From JADFXI01 sp963784135 (GTDB lineage Bacteria > Nitrospirota > Thermodesulfovibrionia > Thermodesulfovibrionales > Dissulfurispiraceae): a stretch of DNA of 64,000 nt. Shown here one piece after another: positions 1-9,007 of this stretch; the first letter of the stretch is position 1, and each line of letters begins with the position of its first letter. Location of the stretch: the NCBI GenBank assembly GCA_963784135.1, contig CAWAQG010000005.1, positions 1 through 64,000 on the forward strand. Reading direction: 5' to 3'. A program made the position numbers and the translations under genes. The notes beneath the pieces were generated by a model that was given only the letters and a program-made list of their open reading frames with translations, did not search any database and was not told the DNA's origin.

Positions 1-92
1 TGCCCGCCACAGAGGTTTCCTTTCGCTTTGTTGCTTTACTCCCAACATGGTAAAATATAAGTAGGATATAGGTTTCAAATTCGGAGGACGTT

Positions 93-690
93 GTGATCGC
101 CAGAATTTCCATGACCGTATTATTTTTTCTCGCCTCTCTATTACCGTGTTGATCATCGGGCGGGAACGTCCTGGCTGACGAAGCCATACCTTTTACTGAG
201 CTTGACGGGCTTAAAGTATATCACCGTGCAAATAAATGGAGTGCCTGTAGACCTCGTCTTTGATACCGGGGCCAATAGCATTGTTCTGAACAGTGATGCA
301 CTGCAGAGCCTCGGCATCACGGAGTTCAGCACCGCCAGGAAGCTCCAGGCACACACTGCCGGCGGCATCGTTGAAGGTTATGTCCTCACGCTCGATTCCA
401 TTATGGTCGGCAGTATCATGGCATATAATTATGACGTTGCCTATGTTCCTTCATCCGTTAAAAGCCTTTTGGGTGCTTATTTCTTCGCAAGCTATAATTA
501 TTACATCGACGAGGACTATAAGGTGATACGGCTGATTCCGAAGGGCAGCTTTGTTTTCAATAGCCCCTGGCAGCCCCCGCCTCCTGTCGGGCCCCAACAG
601 ACCGGCTCGGGGCGTATCGAAGTCGAGATGGACGGTAAAAAGTTTATCTATGGGCAGGGCTGGCAAGACAGTAAGGGACCGGATAAATAA
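93..690 (+). pseudogene. retropepsin-like aspartic protease, 5' end disrupted
   Basis: The body, readable from TTG 202, is a clan AA (retropepsin-like, gag-asp type) aspartyl protease. It has a short beta-rich lead-in, then DLVFDTGANS with the catalytic DTG triad, and is about 160 residues long. Upstream there is a good Shine-Dalgarno (GGAGG at 83-87) five bases before GTG 93. That frame starts with a convincing lipoprotein-type signal peptide (MIARISMTVLFFLASLLPC), hits TGA at 150-152, and then continues with a plausible mature N-terminus (NVLADEAIPFTE). The protease domain lies in another frame, so both a nonsense change and a frameshift near 200-215 separate the export signal from the catalytic domain. 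Either the gene is decayed or the assembly has errors. These proteins usually act in the periplasm as one-domain dimers. Confidence 0.6.
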
Positions 691-940
691 TTCTCAATCT
701 CGCTCTTTGGGCATTGAGTAAGGCAAAAATATCAAATGAGTTTTCGACTTCTAAGTCCCTATTTATTCCAGCCGCATAGAAACGTTTTGGCGATAAGAGC
801 TTGGACGTCGCTTGCTCACAGAAGCCGGCATTTTTGCATAACCTTATAATAATGCAGGCTTCTTTTAAAAATAATTACAAGATGATGCTTTGTTCCCCGT
901 GTGTTTTTTGAAGGAGACTTTCTTTACGGACGTGCAGCCA

Positions 941-1672
941 TCAGCTCAGGTACCTGCCGCCATTAATATTAATTGTCTGACCCGTAATATAACCGTTGCG
1001 AACAAGCATCAAGGCTACGTCGGCTATCTCCTCAACAGTGCCGAAACGACCCACCGGCACAAGGTCAGGCTTCAGTTGTGGAAAGCCAGCGACCATTTCC
1101 GTGCTGACCGGGCCGGGGGCGATAGCATTCACTGTAATTCCTTCCTTTGCCAGGTTAACGGCATAATAATGAGTCAATCCGAGAATGCCGGCTTTCGATG
1201 CAGCGTAATGAGGACCGACAACTCCGCCCATCTGTGCGGCAACTGATGAAAGGCTGATTATACGACCCCATTTCAGAGTTCGCATGCTGGGAAGGACCGC
1301 CTGAATCATCAAAAATGCAGATGTGAGATTCACTGCAATAGTGTCATTCCAGTCTTTTTCAGTTATTTCTTCGATGGAATACATTGTCCCGATTCCGGCA
1401 TTGTTCACAAGTATGGATAGCGAGCCCAGTTCTCTTTCTATAGTGCCGATCATTCGGACGACGTCAGCCGAGATGGACACATCTGCTTTTACAACAACAG
1501 CGAGTCGACCTAATTTCCTGATCTGCAAAAGCACCTCCTTCGCTTCGTCATCACGATTCCGGTAGTTGATCGCTATATTAGCTCCGGCATTGGCAAGCGC
1601 CAGTGCGATAGCCCGTCCGATGCCACGGCTCGCCCCGGTTACAAGCGCCACTTTACCTGTTAAATCCTCCAT
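941..1672 (-). CDS. SDR family oxidoreductase (FabG-like)
   Basis: A 243-residue classical short-chain dehydrogenase/reductase, probably NADP(H)-dependent and cytosolic. The Rossmann glycine motif TGASRGIG is near residue 13, NNAG near 90, a catalytic Ser in the SLSS segment near 141 and the YxxxK pair in YAASK near 155. The C-terminus (GQTININGG) resembles 3-oxoacyl-ACP reductases and sugar or alcohol dehydrogenases, so the substrate cannot be named. The ATG at 1672 is preceded by AGGAGG at a six-base spacing. It lies 59 bases downstream of a second SDR gene on the same strand, suggesting a two-gene operon of related reductases. Confidence 0.9.
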   Translation of the reverse strand: MEDLTGKVALVTGASRGIGRAIALALANAGANIAINYRNRDDEAKEVLLQIRKLGRLAVVVKADVSISADVVRMIGTIERELGSLSILVNNAGIGTMYSIEEITEKDWNDTIAVNLTSAFLMIQAVLPSMRTLKWGRIISLSSVAAQMGGVVGPHYAASKAGILGLTHYYAVNLAKEGITVNAIAPGPVSTEMVAGFPQLKPDLVPVGRFGTVEEIADVALMLVRNGYITGQTININGGRYLS

Positions 1673-1731
1673 TGATACCTCCTATTCCGAGAAGTTTTTG
1701 TTAAGTCTCAGATTATCATCAGACAAATGGG

Positions 1732-2523
1732 TTAAAAAGCACTTTTTATTACTCCTCCATCGACCCGTAAGGGTGCGCCTGTGGTAGCCGATGATAGCGG
1801 GCTGGCTATATAGGTCACCATGGAGGCGACTTCATGTGGTGTCGCAAATCGCTTAATGAGCGAAGTAGGCCGAACTTTTTTGAAGAATTCCTGCTCGATC
1901 TCGTCAATAGATTTTCCTTCCGTCTTCGCAAGAGCCTCGATAAAATCAATTACCCCGCGAGACTTGGTGGGGCCGGGAAGAACGCTGTTAACTGTGATAC
2001 CCGTGCTTGCCATAGCCTCGGCCAATCCACGAGCAACTCCAAGGAGTGCTGTTTTAGTAACTCCATAATGGATCATTTCAGCGGGGATCTGGACACCACT
2101 TTCACTTGAAACAAAAATGATGCGGCCCCATTTGCGGCGCTTCATTCCAGGAAGAAAGAGCCGCGTCAAGCGCACTCCGCTCAAAACGTTAACCTCGAAG
2201 AGACGTCGCCAGTCATCGTCCGAGATATCCTCGAAGGCCCGTGGCTCATAAATGCCCAGATTATTAATCAGTATTTCAACGTCGGGGTGCTCTCGCACGA
2301 CCTCTTCAGCCGCTTCGGCAGTGCTCAGATCGCCGGCGAAACCGAAGAGTTTACAGTTAAATTCTACTCGCAGGCGCGCCAATGCAGCCTCAACAGAATC
2401 CTTTGAACGACCGTTGACGATAACATGAGCACCTTCCCGCGCCAGCGATTCTGCAATTGCGTAGCCAATCCCGGCGGTGCTGCCGGAAACCAGAGCAAGC
2501 TTACCTGTCAGCATTAGGTCCAT
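1732..2523 (-). CDS. SDR family oxidoreductase
   Basis: A short-chain dehydrogenase/reductase of 263 residues. The motifs are SGSTAGIG at the N-terminal cofactor site, NNLG in place of NNAG, a Ser in VSSES and YGVTK as the catalytic Tyr/Lys pair. The C-terminus carries RVDGG. The insert around residues 195-225 (EALAKTEGKSIDEIEQEF) is longer than in FabG and typical of SDRs annotated as putative gluconate or 3-oxoacyl reductases. I chose ATG 2523 because GGAGG stands seven bases upstream; the GTG 18 bases further out would have that signal inside the coding region. It precedes the 941-1672 SDR in a likely operon. Confidence 0.88.
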   Translation of the reverse strand: MDLMLTGKLALVSGSTAGIGYAIAESLAREGAHVIVNGRSKDSVEAALARLRVEFNCKLFGFAGDLSTAEAAEEVVREHPDVEILINNLGIYEPRAFEDISDDDWRRLFEVNVLSGVRLTRLFLPGMKRRKWGRIIFVSSESGVQIPAEMIHYGVTKTALLGVARGLAEAMASTGITVNSVLPGPTKSRGVIDFIEALAKTEGKSIDEIEQEFFKKVRPTSLIKRFATPHEVASMVTYIASPLSSATTGAPLRVDGGVIKSAF

Positions 2524-2860
2524 TGTTCCCTCCTTCGACACCTGTTCGGAGTTGAAGTATTGTCGGTTTTCGTGCTTTTATTGGCAATCAAAAAGTGAAC
2601 CACTTCTTTATTAAGATTGTAGCTGCTCTACCGCCAACTATCAACCGACTATTTATATGGCAGAATTTGTGTAAGGATTCCGAATGAAAACGTGCGTGTG
2701 TTCCAAGCGATTTGCTCACAGGAGTCAACGTTTTTGATCATCCTGTTTATTGTGAGGAATTCAATCGGAAATTGATAATGCGGCAGTCCCCAATTTATGT
2801 GAATTCGTCACGATTCTAGGGCTGACCCCACGCGAATTCTCTGTCTGATTTCCGAAAGAT
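2524..2860. other. intergenic region with a dispersed repeat
   Basis: No gene is evident in these 337 bases. The stretch 2728-2830 is one copy of a 103-bp repeat whose other copy is at 32420-32522 in inverted orientation. The remaining bases are AT-rich leader for the SDR operon on the minus strand. Confidence 0.6.
2728..2830 (-). repeat. 103-bp dispersed repeat, copy A (GGGGTCAGCCCT end)
   Basis: The reverse complement of this segment aligns without gaps to 32420-32522 with about 9 mismatches in 103 positions (roughly 91% identity by eye). One end carries GGGGTCAGCCCT, the signature also found at both ends of the element at 33218-33350. It looks like a decayed REP- or MITE-type repeat. No open frame is present. 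Confidence 0.75.
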
Positions 2861-3586
2861 TCATTTCTTTCCCCCATACATCGTAAATATGCCGTATTTG
2901 TAAAAACAATCAACATCCTTGAACCCGATCTCTTTCAGAGCATTTATCTGACTATCCAATGTGTCGGGTTTATTATCCTCATTGCGCTTATATCGCTGGA
3001 TAATATTTAGAGAGGGATCATTCTCTATTCCCAGCGATATCTTCTTCTCATCCATCCATTCCCGCCACGCTTCCATATACCACTTATCGAGCGACTCCGA
3101 CGGTGCAAGTACCACATCAATGTTAACAAAGTACCCACCGGAACGAAGCCAACTGTAAATTCCCTTAAACAGGGAATTCTTTTCGTCCATGCCTAAATGG
3201 TGAATAGCCATTGATGAGACTATGAAATCAAATTCCTGGCCTGAAATAATGTTATTCCTGATAATATCCTGGAAGCTTGCCTTCAGAAAATCGGTTGATT
3301 GGTACCCTTTCAGACGCGCTCTTGCTTGACTCAGCATATTCTCGGAGCCATCAATGAGCATTGCAGTAATTGAACTCCCGGTCTTTAAGAGCTCGGAGGT
3401 TACGACCCCATCGCCGCATCCAAGATCCAAAATTCTGCAGTCCGTCCGATCATCCAGGAAATGCCGGTAGAATGATTTCAGGATATCAAACATCCTCCGC
3501 CGTTCAACGATATAGATATCTGCATTTTCGACATACTGCTTGCTGAACTCTTCCTTTGCCCAGTTCGATCTATTAAAGTCCGTCAT
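2861..3586 (-). CDS. class I SAM-dependent methyltransferase
   Basis: A 241-residue protein with a Rossmann methyltransferase core. Motif I is ILDLGCGDG near residue 55, followed by an acidic residue after beta2 (LIDGSENML) and a post-motif segment FDFIVSSMAIHHL near 125, typical of ubiquinone/menaquinone-like and small-molecule methyltransferases. Nothing in the sequence identifies the acceptor. The gene is monocistronic on the minus strand, with a 5' GGAG 11 bases before ATG 3586. Confidence 0.85.
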   Translation of the reverse strand: MTDFNRSNWAKEEFSKQYVENADIYIVERRRMFDILKSFYRHFLDDRTDCRILDLGCGDGVVTSELLKTGSSITAMLIDGSENMLSQARARLKGYQSTDFLKASFQDIIRNNIISGQEFDFIVSSMAIHHLGMDEKNSLFKGIYSWLRSGGYFVNIDVVLAPSESLDKWYMEAWREWMDEKKISLGIENDPSLNIIQRYKRNEDNKPDTLDSQINALKEIGFKDVDCFYKYGIFTMYGGKK

Positions 3587-3816
3587 AATTTCCGCAGCTC
3601 CTTTTAATTATCAATATTGTTGATCCACTCCGCCGTCGTCACGACCTTACTGAACAGCATAGCCTGGGTTACCACTGTTGCAACGAGAAGCCTGGCGGAT
3701 CCTCTTGTGTGACAGTTATTTTTCGAAATCAACTTCCGTGGCGATTGGTCTCAGGTGAGGGTTACCAGGTGCTTACCAACAAATTCAGACGGTGCGATGT
3801 AATCTCACCTATTTGT

Positions 3817-5133
3817 CTATGCTTCGCTGCCCTCAACTCTGATAAACAGCGTCTTATCGGAAACAATGGGCAGGGCGTCGATCTCCCTTATAGAGTTGAG
3901 CACATCTTTTTCTCTGGATCTGTGAGCGAGCACGACAAGCGGAACAGACCCCCCGATGCTTCTGCCTTTCTGAATTACCGATGCGATGCTGATATTGTAG
4001 TTGCCGAGGATGCCCGAAATCTTGGACAGGATGCCGGGCTCATCCAGCGCGGAAAATCTGAAATAGTACATACTTTCGATGTCATCAATTGTTTTGATTT
4101 TTCTTGCCCCTGTTCCGGGAGCTTTGGCCGTTATGCCGGGGATACGCATGATGCTGCCGCACATAATGTCCCGTCCGATATCAACAATGTCGGCGACAAC
4201 CGCGCTTCCGGTCGGCATATCGCCTGCGCCCCTGCCGTAATATAGTGTAGAGCCCACTGCATCGCCTTCCACATACACCGCATTGAAAACCCCGTCGACC
4301 TTCGAAATCAAATATTCATTCGGCACCATGGTGGGATGCACCCGCATCTCGATGCCTTCAGCAGTCGCCTTTGTGATCGCAAGCAGCTTCACTTTGTAGC
4401 CGAGTTCGGAGGCAAAGGCAATGTCCTGGGCCGTTATTCTTGTAATGCCCTCTTTATACACATCGTCATACGACAGCGGTATCCCATAGGCGAGAGAGGC
4501 AAGTATAGTGAGTTTATGGGCGGAATCGATACCCTCTATATCAAAGGTGGGATCAGCCTCAGCATACCCGAGCCGCTGCGCTTCTTTCAGTGCGGATGAG
4601 AAGTCGACCTTCTCGTCGGTCATCTTTGTAAATATGTAATTAGACGTTCCATTGATAATACCGTACACGGCAATGATCCTGTTTGCAACGAGTCCCTCTC
4701 TTATCACTTTGATGATAGGGATGCCTCCGGCAACAGATGCCTCAAACCCTATTTTAACTCCGGCGCGCTCAGCCTCGGCAAAGAGTTCATTGCCCTCGGT
4801 GGCAAGCAACGCCTTGTTTGCGGTGACCACATGCTTCTTGTTCCTTATCGCCTGGAGTATGAATTCCTTTGCAGGATGAATACCCCCCATAAGCTCAATA
4901 ACGACGTCGATTTCGGGATCGTTAATCACTGCGGCTGCATCGGTCGTCAACACTCCTGCCGGAACGCTTATACCCCTGTCCCTCGTGATGTCAAGGTCCG
5001 CGATTCTCTTCAAAACGATATTGATTCCTGTCCTCTCCCTGATGACGGAGGCATTTTCAAGCAAAATGCGAGCGGTCCCTGAACCAACTGTGCCGAATCC
5101 TATGATGCCTGCCGAAACAGTGTCCTTTTTCAC
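3817..5133 (-). CDS. hom: homoserine dehydrogenase
   Basis: Catalyses NAD(P)H reduction of aspartate semialdehyde to homoserine, the branch step towards threonine and methionine. The 438-residue protein has an N-terminal Rossmann domain (GFGTVGSG near residue 12), the homoserine dehydrogenase catalytic domain with the signature around GYAEADPTFDIEG near 190, and a C-terminal ACT domain starting near residue 350 (DEPGILSKISGILG), expected to bind an end-product amino acid such as threonine. The start is GTG 5133. It overlaps the stop of the upstream aminotransferase by four bases (GTGA), indicating translational coupling in one operon. Confidence 0.95.
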   Translation of the reverse strand: MKKDTVSAGIIGFGTVGSGTARILLENASVIRERTGINIVLKRIADLDITRDRGISVPAGVLTTDAAAVINDPEIDVVIELMGGIHPAKEFILQAIRNKKHVVTANKALLATEGNELFAEAERAGVKIGFEASVAGGIPIIKVIREGLVANRIIAVYGIINGTSNYIFTKMTDEKVDFSSALKEAQRLGYAEADPTFDIEGIDSAHKLTILASLAYGIPLSYDDVYKEGITRITAQDIAFASELGYKVKLLAITKATAEGIEMRVHPTMVPNEYLISKVDGVFNAVYVEGDAVGSTLYYGRGAGDMPTGSAVVADIVDIGRDIMCGSIMRIPGITAKAPGTGARKIKTIDDIESMYYFRFSALDEPGILSKISGILGNYNISIASVIQKGRSIGGSVPLVVLAHRSREKDVLNSIREIDALPIVSDKTLFIRVEGSEA

Positions 5134-6314
5134 TGTTGTCCCCTGCCAAGCACCTTTTTTATCCCGGCTGCAGCCTGCCGTATTCTATGTTCATTCTCAA
5201 CGAGCGCGAACCTGACATACTCATCTCCGCCTTCGCCAAAGCCGATACCGGGAGATACGGCAACCTTCGCCTCTGTTATAAGATATTTACAGAAATCGAG
5301 CGATCCCATTTTCCTGAACTGCTCAGGGATACCGGCCCAGACGAACATGGTGGCCTTCGGCGCCTCGATCTTCCAGCCTGCGTTGTTTAAGCCCTTTATC
5401 AGGGCGTTCCTGCGCGACTGATAGGTATTCCGTATCTCTTCAACACAGTCCTGCGGCCCGCGCAGCGCAACTATGCTGGCAATCTGTATAGGCTGAAACA
5501 TCCCATAATCAAGATAGCTTTTGATCTTTATGAGCGCGCCCACCACCTCCCTGTTTCCCACGCAGAACCCAACCCTCCAGCCCGCCATGGAATAACTCTT
5601 TGTGAGCGAAAAAAATTCAACCGCAACATCCTTTGCGCCCGGGACCTGGAGGATGCTCGGCGCCTTGTAATCATCAAAAGTAAGGTCCGCATATGCGAAA
5701 TCCTGCAAGACGATAATGTTGTTCTCGCGCGCAAAGTCCACCACTTTGGTAAAGAAGCCAAGCCCCTCGACAACCGTAGTCGTGGGATTATGCGGGAAAT
5801 TGAGAATAAGCATTTTAGGCCTCGGCCATGTCTTCTTCAGCGTCTTCTCCAGTTCCTCAAAAAAATCGAAACCGGGGCCGATGGGAACGCTGATGACCTC
5901 ACCTCCGGCAATGATATTACTATAAGGATGGATGGGGTACGCCGGCGTAGGCGTCATCACCACGTCTCCGGGTTGAATAGTTGCCAGCACAAGGTGCGAA
6001 AGCCCTTCCTTGACACCGATCGTGACCACTGCTTCTGATTCAGGGTCTATATCGACATCATACCGCCTCTTGTACCATTCGGATATCGCCATCCTCAGCT
6101 GCGTTATACCCTTTGATGCGGAATACCGGTGATTTTTGGGATTATGCACAGCCTCGCAGAGTTTTTCCACGATGTGTTTCGGAGTCGGCAAATCGGGGTT
6201 GCCCATTCCGAGGTCGATAATGTCCTCGCCCCGTCTACGGGAATCCATCTTCAATGCGTTTACGATAGCAAAAACATAGGGCGGCAGTCTCTTGATCCTG
6301 TTAAACTCAAACAC
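5130..6314 (-). CDS. class I/II PLP-dependent aminotransferase (AlaC / LL-DAP aminotransferase-like)
   Basis: A 394-residue fold-type I aminotransferase. Visible features are the substrate-binding DLGMGNPDLPTP segment near residue 34, the PLP ring contact in LNFPHNPTT near 171, the phosphate-binding region DFAYADL and the Schiff-base lysine in SLTKSYSM at K239. The sequence most resembles AlaC-type alanine-glutamate transaminases and DapL-like enzymes; position directly before hom would also suit an aspartate aminotransferase role, so the exact substrate is open. It starts at GTG 6314 behind a strong AAGGAGG, and its stop overlaps the hom start. Confidence 0.9.
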   Translation of the reverse strand: MFEFNRIKRLPPYVFAIVNALKMDSRRRGEDIIDLGMGNPDLPTPKHIVEKLCEAVHNPKNHRYSASKGITQLRMAISEWYKRRYDVDIDPESEAVVTIGVKEGLSHLVLATIQPGDVVMTPTPAYPIHPYSNIIAGGEVISVPIGPGFDFFEELEKTLKKTWPRPKMLILNFPHNPTTTVVEGLGFFTKVVDFARENNIIVLQDFAYADLTFDDYKAPSILQVPGAKDVAVEFFSLTKSYSMAGWRVGFCVGNREVVGALIKIKSYLDYGMFQPIQIASIVALRGPQDCVEEIRNTYQSRRNALIKGLNNAGWKIEAPKATMFVWAGIPEQFRKMGSLDFCKYLITEAKVAVSPGIGFGEGGDEYVRFALVENEHRIRQAAAGIKKVLGRGQQ

Positions 6315-6386
6315 GAGAAACCTCCTTAAAGAACGTGAACGATGAACACGACATCCGTGTTTTTATTTTTTTTTACTATTCACGTC

Positions 6387-7238
6387 TCACGATTCACGTT
6401 TCACGGTATTATACATTTCCTCTGCATTCATTGAGCTCCTCACTAGAGGGCCGGAAGCTACATATTCAAAACCCAGCCCAAGCGCATATAGTTTCAGAGC
6501 CTCAAAGGCATCCGGGTGTATATATTCTACAACAGGCAGATTTTTTTTTGCAGGCCTGAGATACTGGCCTACTGTCAAAAGATCGCAGCCGACCGTCCTT
6601 ATGTCCCTGAAAACTTCCCGGACCTCGTCAACCGTCTCACCGAGCCCGACCATCACTCCGGATTTTGTCTTCATACGGGGCATCAGCGCCCTGGCGATTC
6701 TATGCACTTCGAGAGAGCGTTGATAATCAGCCCCGGGCCGGACAATATCATAGAGCCGCTTTACCGTCTCAATATTATGGTTGAATACATCGGGACACGC
6801 CTCAAGGACGATGCCAAGCGCGTCCCTTTCCCCCTGGAAGTCCGGAGTCAGCACCTCTATCTTTGCAGCGGGGAGCGCCTTTCTTACGGCCCTTATCGTT
6901 GCTGCAAAATGCGCGGCCCCGCCGTATGGCAGGTCGTCCCTGGTCACCGACGTAATGACCACATAGCTCAAACCTAATTCGACCGCCGCTTCCGCAACCC
7001 GTTCAGGTTCAGCAGCATCGAGCGCTGCGGGCATGCCCGGCCTGACAGAGCAGAAACCGCAATTTCTTGTACAGCAGTCTCCCATTATCATAAAGGCGGC
7101 TGTCGGTTTTGAAAAACAGACCCCCTTATTGGGACACCGGGCCTCCTCGCAAACAGTTGAGAGGCGGTGACTCCTCAAGAGGTCCTTTGTCTGATGCAGT
7201 CCACTCGCTGTTGTTTTAATCCATTCAGGTAAGCGCAT
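6387..7238 (-). CDS. lipA: lipoyl synthase
   Basis: A radical-SAM enzyme that inserts two sulfurs into protein-bound octanoyl groups to make lipoate for 2-oxoacid dehydrogenases and the glycine cleavage H protein. The auxiliary cluster ligands are in CEEARCPNKGVC near residue 35, followed by the radical-SAM CTRNCGFC motif near 58. The C-terminus retains the RSSMNAEE segment that carries the conserved serine ligand. I use ATG 7238, giving MRLPEWIKT, the normal LipA beginning; the in-frame extension upstream to 7307 has no family counterpart. No clear Shine-Dalgarno is visible. No lipB is next to it. Confidence 0.95.
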   Translation of the reverse strand: MRLPEWIKTTASGLHQTKDLLRSHRLSTVCEEARCPNKGVCFSKPTAAFMIMGDCCTRNCGFCSVRPGMPAALDAAEPERVAEAAVELGLSYVVITSVTRDDLPYGGAAHFAATIRAVRKALPAAKIEVLTPDFQGERDALGIVLEACPDVFNHNIETVKRLYDIVRPGADYQRSLEVHRIARALMPRMKTKSGVMVGLGETVDEVREVFRDIRTVGCDLLTVGQYLRPAKKNLPVVEYIHPDAFEALKLYALGLGFEYVASGPLVRSSMNAEEMYNTVKRES

Positions 7239-7313
7239 AATCAAAATAGTTAAATTGCAATAAATCAGATATGGCACAACCGGCTGATGTGCGGGGTGGA
7301 TAGACAAGAAACA

Positions 7314-7336
7314 AAAAGGGCCTTAGTAAGGCCCTT
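7314..7336 (-). terminator. Rho-independent terminator of the cold-shock gene
   Basis: A 9-bp stem (AAGGGCCTT / AAGGCCCTT) with a 3-base loop, followed on the minus strand by a T-rich tract. It lies four bases beyond the stop codon of the cold-shock gene and about 75 bases before the lipA start, so the two genes are probably separate transcripts. Confidence 0.85.
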
Positions 7337-7340
7337 ATTT

Positions 7341-7544
7341 TTAGATTTTCATAACATTAACAGCCTTTGGTCCGCGATCTCCTTCTTCGATTTCGAATTG
7401 AACTCTTTGGCCTTCGGCTAATGTCTTGAATCCCTCGCTCTTAATAGAAGAAAAATGAACAAAGACATCCGAACCGTTGTCCTGCTGGATAAAACCAAAA
7501 CCCTTTGACTCATTGAACCACTTGACCTTCCCTTCAAAAGCCAT
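7341..7544 (-). CDS. cold-shock domain protein
   Basis: A 67-residue single cold-shock domain (OB fold) that binds single-stranded RNA or DNA. Both RNA-binding motifs are visible: RNP1 as KGFGFI and RNP2 as VFVHFSSI. ATG 7544 gives the canonical MAFEGKVKWFN start with GGAGG 11 bases upstream; the longer in-frame reading from 7646 adds residues foreign to the family. The long transcribed leader implied upstream is common in csp genes, where it controls translation with temperature. A clear terminator follows. Confidence 0.95.
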   Translation of the reverse strand: MAFEGKVKWFNESKGFGFIQQDNGSDVFVHFSSIKSEGFKTLAEGQRVQFEIEEGDRGPKAVNVMKI

Positions 7545-7676
7545 GACTGCCAAATCCTCCTTTTTTCCTGTTCCCAGGAATTGCTCAATTACGACACAAA
7601 GTTTCGTAATACGAAATATATACCATGTATTTACCCCAAAAGTCAAAAGAAAATAATCAGGCCAAAGGCAGAGACA

Positions 7677-8456
7677 CTAACCCGCCTCTTTTGCCTCTTC
7701 CCACAGTAAATCCATCTCCTGGAGCGTCATGTCCGAAAGATTCCTGCCTGAGCTCGCAGCCTTCATTTCTATATAGCGAAAGCGGGATATGAATTTAGTG
7801 ATAGTCTTTCTCAGCGCGTCCTCGGGATTGACTCCGACAAAACGCGAAATATTGACAAGAACAAAAAATACATCCCCGAGTTCGTCTTCAATCGCGGCCT
7901 GATCTTTTTGTTCAAGGGCCTCCCGGAATTCAGAGAGTTCTTCATCCAGCTTCTCCATGACCTCTCCAACCCTGTTCCAGTCAAACCCGACACGCGCCGC
8001 CCTCGACTGTATCCTGTGCGCCTTGAGAAGCGCCGGGAGTTCCTTCGGGACACCCTCAAGGATCGACTCCCTGTTCTTGCCCTCCTCTTTCTTCCGGTCC
8101 TCCCACTGCTTCATCACTTTTTCAGATGTTTCGAACTTCGCATCGCCGAAAACGTGCGGATGCCTGCCGGTCATTTTTTCGGAGATAGCGTCGATCACGT
8201 CCTCCATGCTGAATTCCCCGCGTTCCTTCGCCAGTTGGCAGTGAAAAACGATCTGAAAAAGCAGGTCGCCGAGTTCCTCTTTTATTTTCTGAGGAGAACC
8301 TTCATCGATGGCCTCCAGTACCTCGTAGGTCTCTTCCACAAGATAGGGCGTAAGAGACTCCCTCGTCTGCTCCCTGTCCCAGGGGCAGCCGTTTTCAGCG
8401 CGGAGCGCCTCCATAATGCCGAGCAATTTCTGAAAGCTATCTGCCTTATTCTCCAT
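7677..8456 (-). CDS. mazG: nucleoside triphosphate pyrophosphohydrolase
   Basis: Hydrolyses NTPs and dNTPs to monophosphates and pyrophosphate, cleaning the pool of aberrant nucleotides and affecting ppGpp levels. The 259-residue protein contains two tandem MazG domains: the first with EELGDLLFQIVFH near residue 60, the second with EDELGDVFFVLVN near 190, both showing the EExxD-type metal-binding helix. Full length compares with E. coli MazG. The ATG at 8456 is preceded by GAGGT. It is not beside a mazEF pair. Confidence 0.93.
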   Translation of the reverse strand: MENKADSFQKLLGIMEALRAENGCPWDREQTRESLTPYLVEETYEVLEAIDEGSPQKIKEELGDLLFQIVFHCQLAKERGEFSMEDVIDAISEKMTGRHPHVFGDAKFETSEKVMKQWEDRKKEEGKNRESILEGVPKELPALLKAHRIQSRAARVGFDWNRVGEVMEKLDEELSEFREALEQKDQAAIEDELGDVFFVLVNISRFVGVNPEDALRKTITKFISRFRYIEMKAASSGRNLSDMTLQEMDLLWEEAKEAG

Positions 8457-8626
8457 ACGTTACCTCAAAGTTAGAATAATTAAATTATACTTATTATGCA
8501 TCAAATAAACATGACAAACTATATATAACGTTTAGTGCTCGCGCGTTGCATCACGTAAAAATCTATTCGAAGTAGGTATTCGTTGCATCACCAAAAATCT
8601 ATTCAAAAAAATCTATAATAAGCTTG

Positions 8627-8660
8627 CGTCATTCCCGCAGTCCTTTAGCGGGAATCCAGG
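8627..8660 (+). repeat. REP-like palindrome, left arm of the GIY-YIG cassette
   Basis: A 34-bp sequence containing the hairpin ATTCCCGC / GCGGGAAT around AGTCCTTTA. It is identical over all 34 bases, in inverted orientation, to 8974-9007, and belongs to the same family as the palindromes inside the two MITEs and at 33375 and 50631. It ends 11 bases before the nuclease start codon. Confidence 0.9.
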
Positions 8661-8671
8661 AAAAGAAACAT

Positions 8672-8956
8672 ATGAAGGGCTTTTATGTTTATATTCTTTG
8701 CAGCAAGCGTAATGGCACTTTGTATACAGGTGTCACGTCGGACTTAATCAAACGCATCTACGAGCATAAGAATAACCTTGCAGATGGTTTTACAAAAGAA
8801 TATACCGTGCATCGCCTTGTTTGGTATGAGCTGCATGAAACTGCTGATTCAGCCATTACCAGAGAGAAACAAATAAAGAGATGGCGGCGTGAATGGAAAA
8901 TACACCTTATTGAGAAAGATAATCCAAATTGGGATGATTTATATGAAAGACTATAA
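8672..8956 (+). CDS. GIY-YIG nuclease domain protein (UPF0213-like)
   Basis: A 94-residue single-domain GIY-YIG protein. The motif appears as YVYIL (GIY) at residues 4-8 and TLYTGVT (YIG variant) near 16-22. The conserved Arg is in LIKRIYEHKN, the Glu in ITREKQIKRWRREWK, and the family C-terminal segment NWDDLY is present. These small proteins are predicted metal-dependent nucleases; their cellular role is unknown. ATG 8672 follows AGGAAAAG; a longer reading would translate the REP sequence and is rejected. Placement exactly between inverted REPs suggests the nuclease acts on, or travels with, those palindromes. Confidence 0.88.
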   Translation: MKGFYVYILCSKRNGTLYTGVTSDLIKRIYEHKNNLADGFTKEYTVHRLVWYELHETADSAITREKQIKRWRREWKIHLIEKDNPNWDDLYERL

Positions 8957-8973
8957 GCATGCATCTGAAAAAA

Positions 8974-9007
8974 CCTGGATTCCCGCTAAAGGACTGCGGG
9001 AATGACG
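8974..9007 (-). repeat. REP-like palindrome, right arm of the GIY-YIG cassette
   Basis: Perfect inverted copy of 8627-8660, starting 17 bases after the nuclease stop codon. Because it contains a GC-rich hairpin it could also end transcription of the gene, although no long T tract follows. Confidence 0.9.

Noticed and set aside
8624..8671. Longer GIY-YIG reading starting at TTG 8624
   Set aside because: The added 16 codons translate the palindromic REP, lack family similarity, and ATG 8672 has its own ribosome-binding site.
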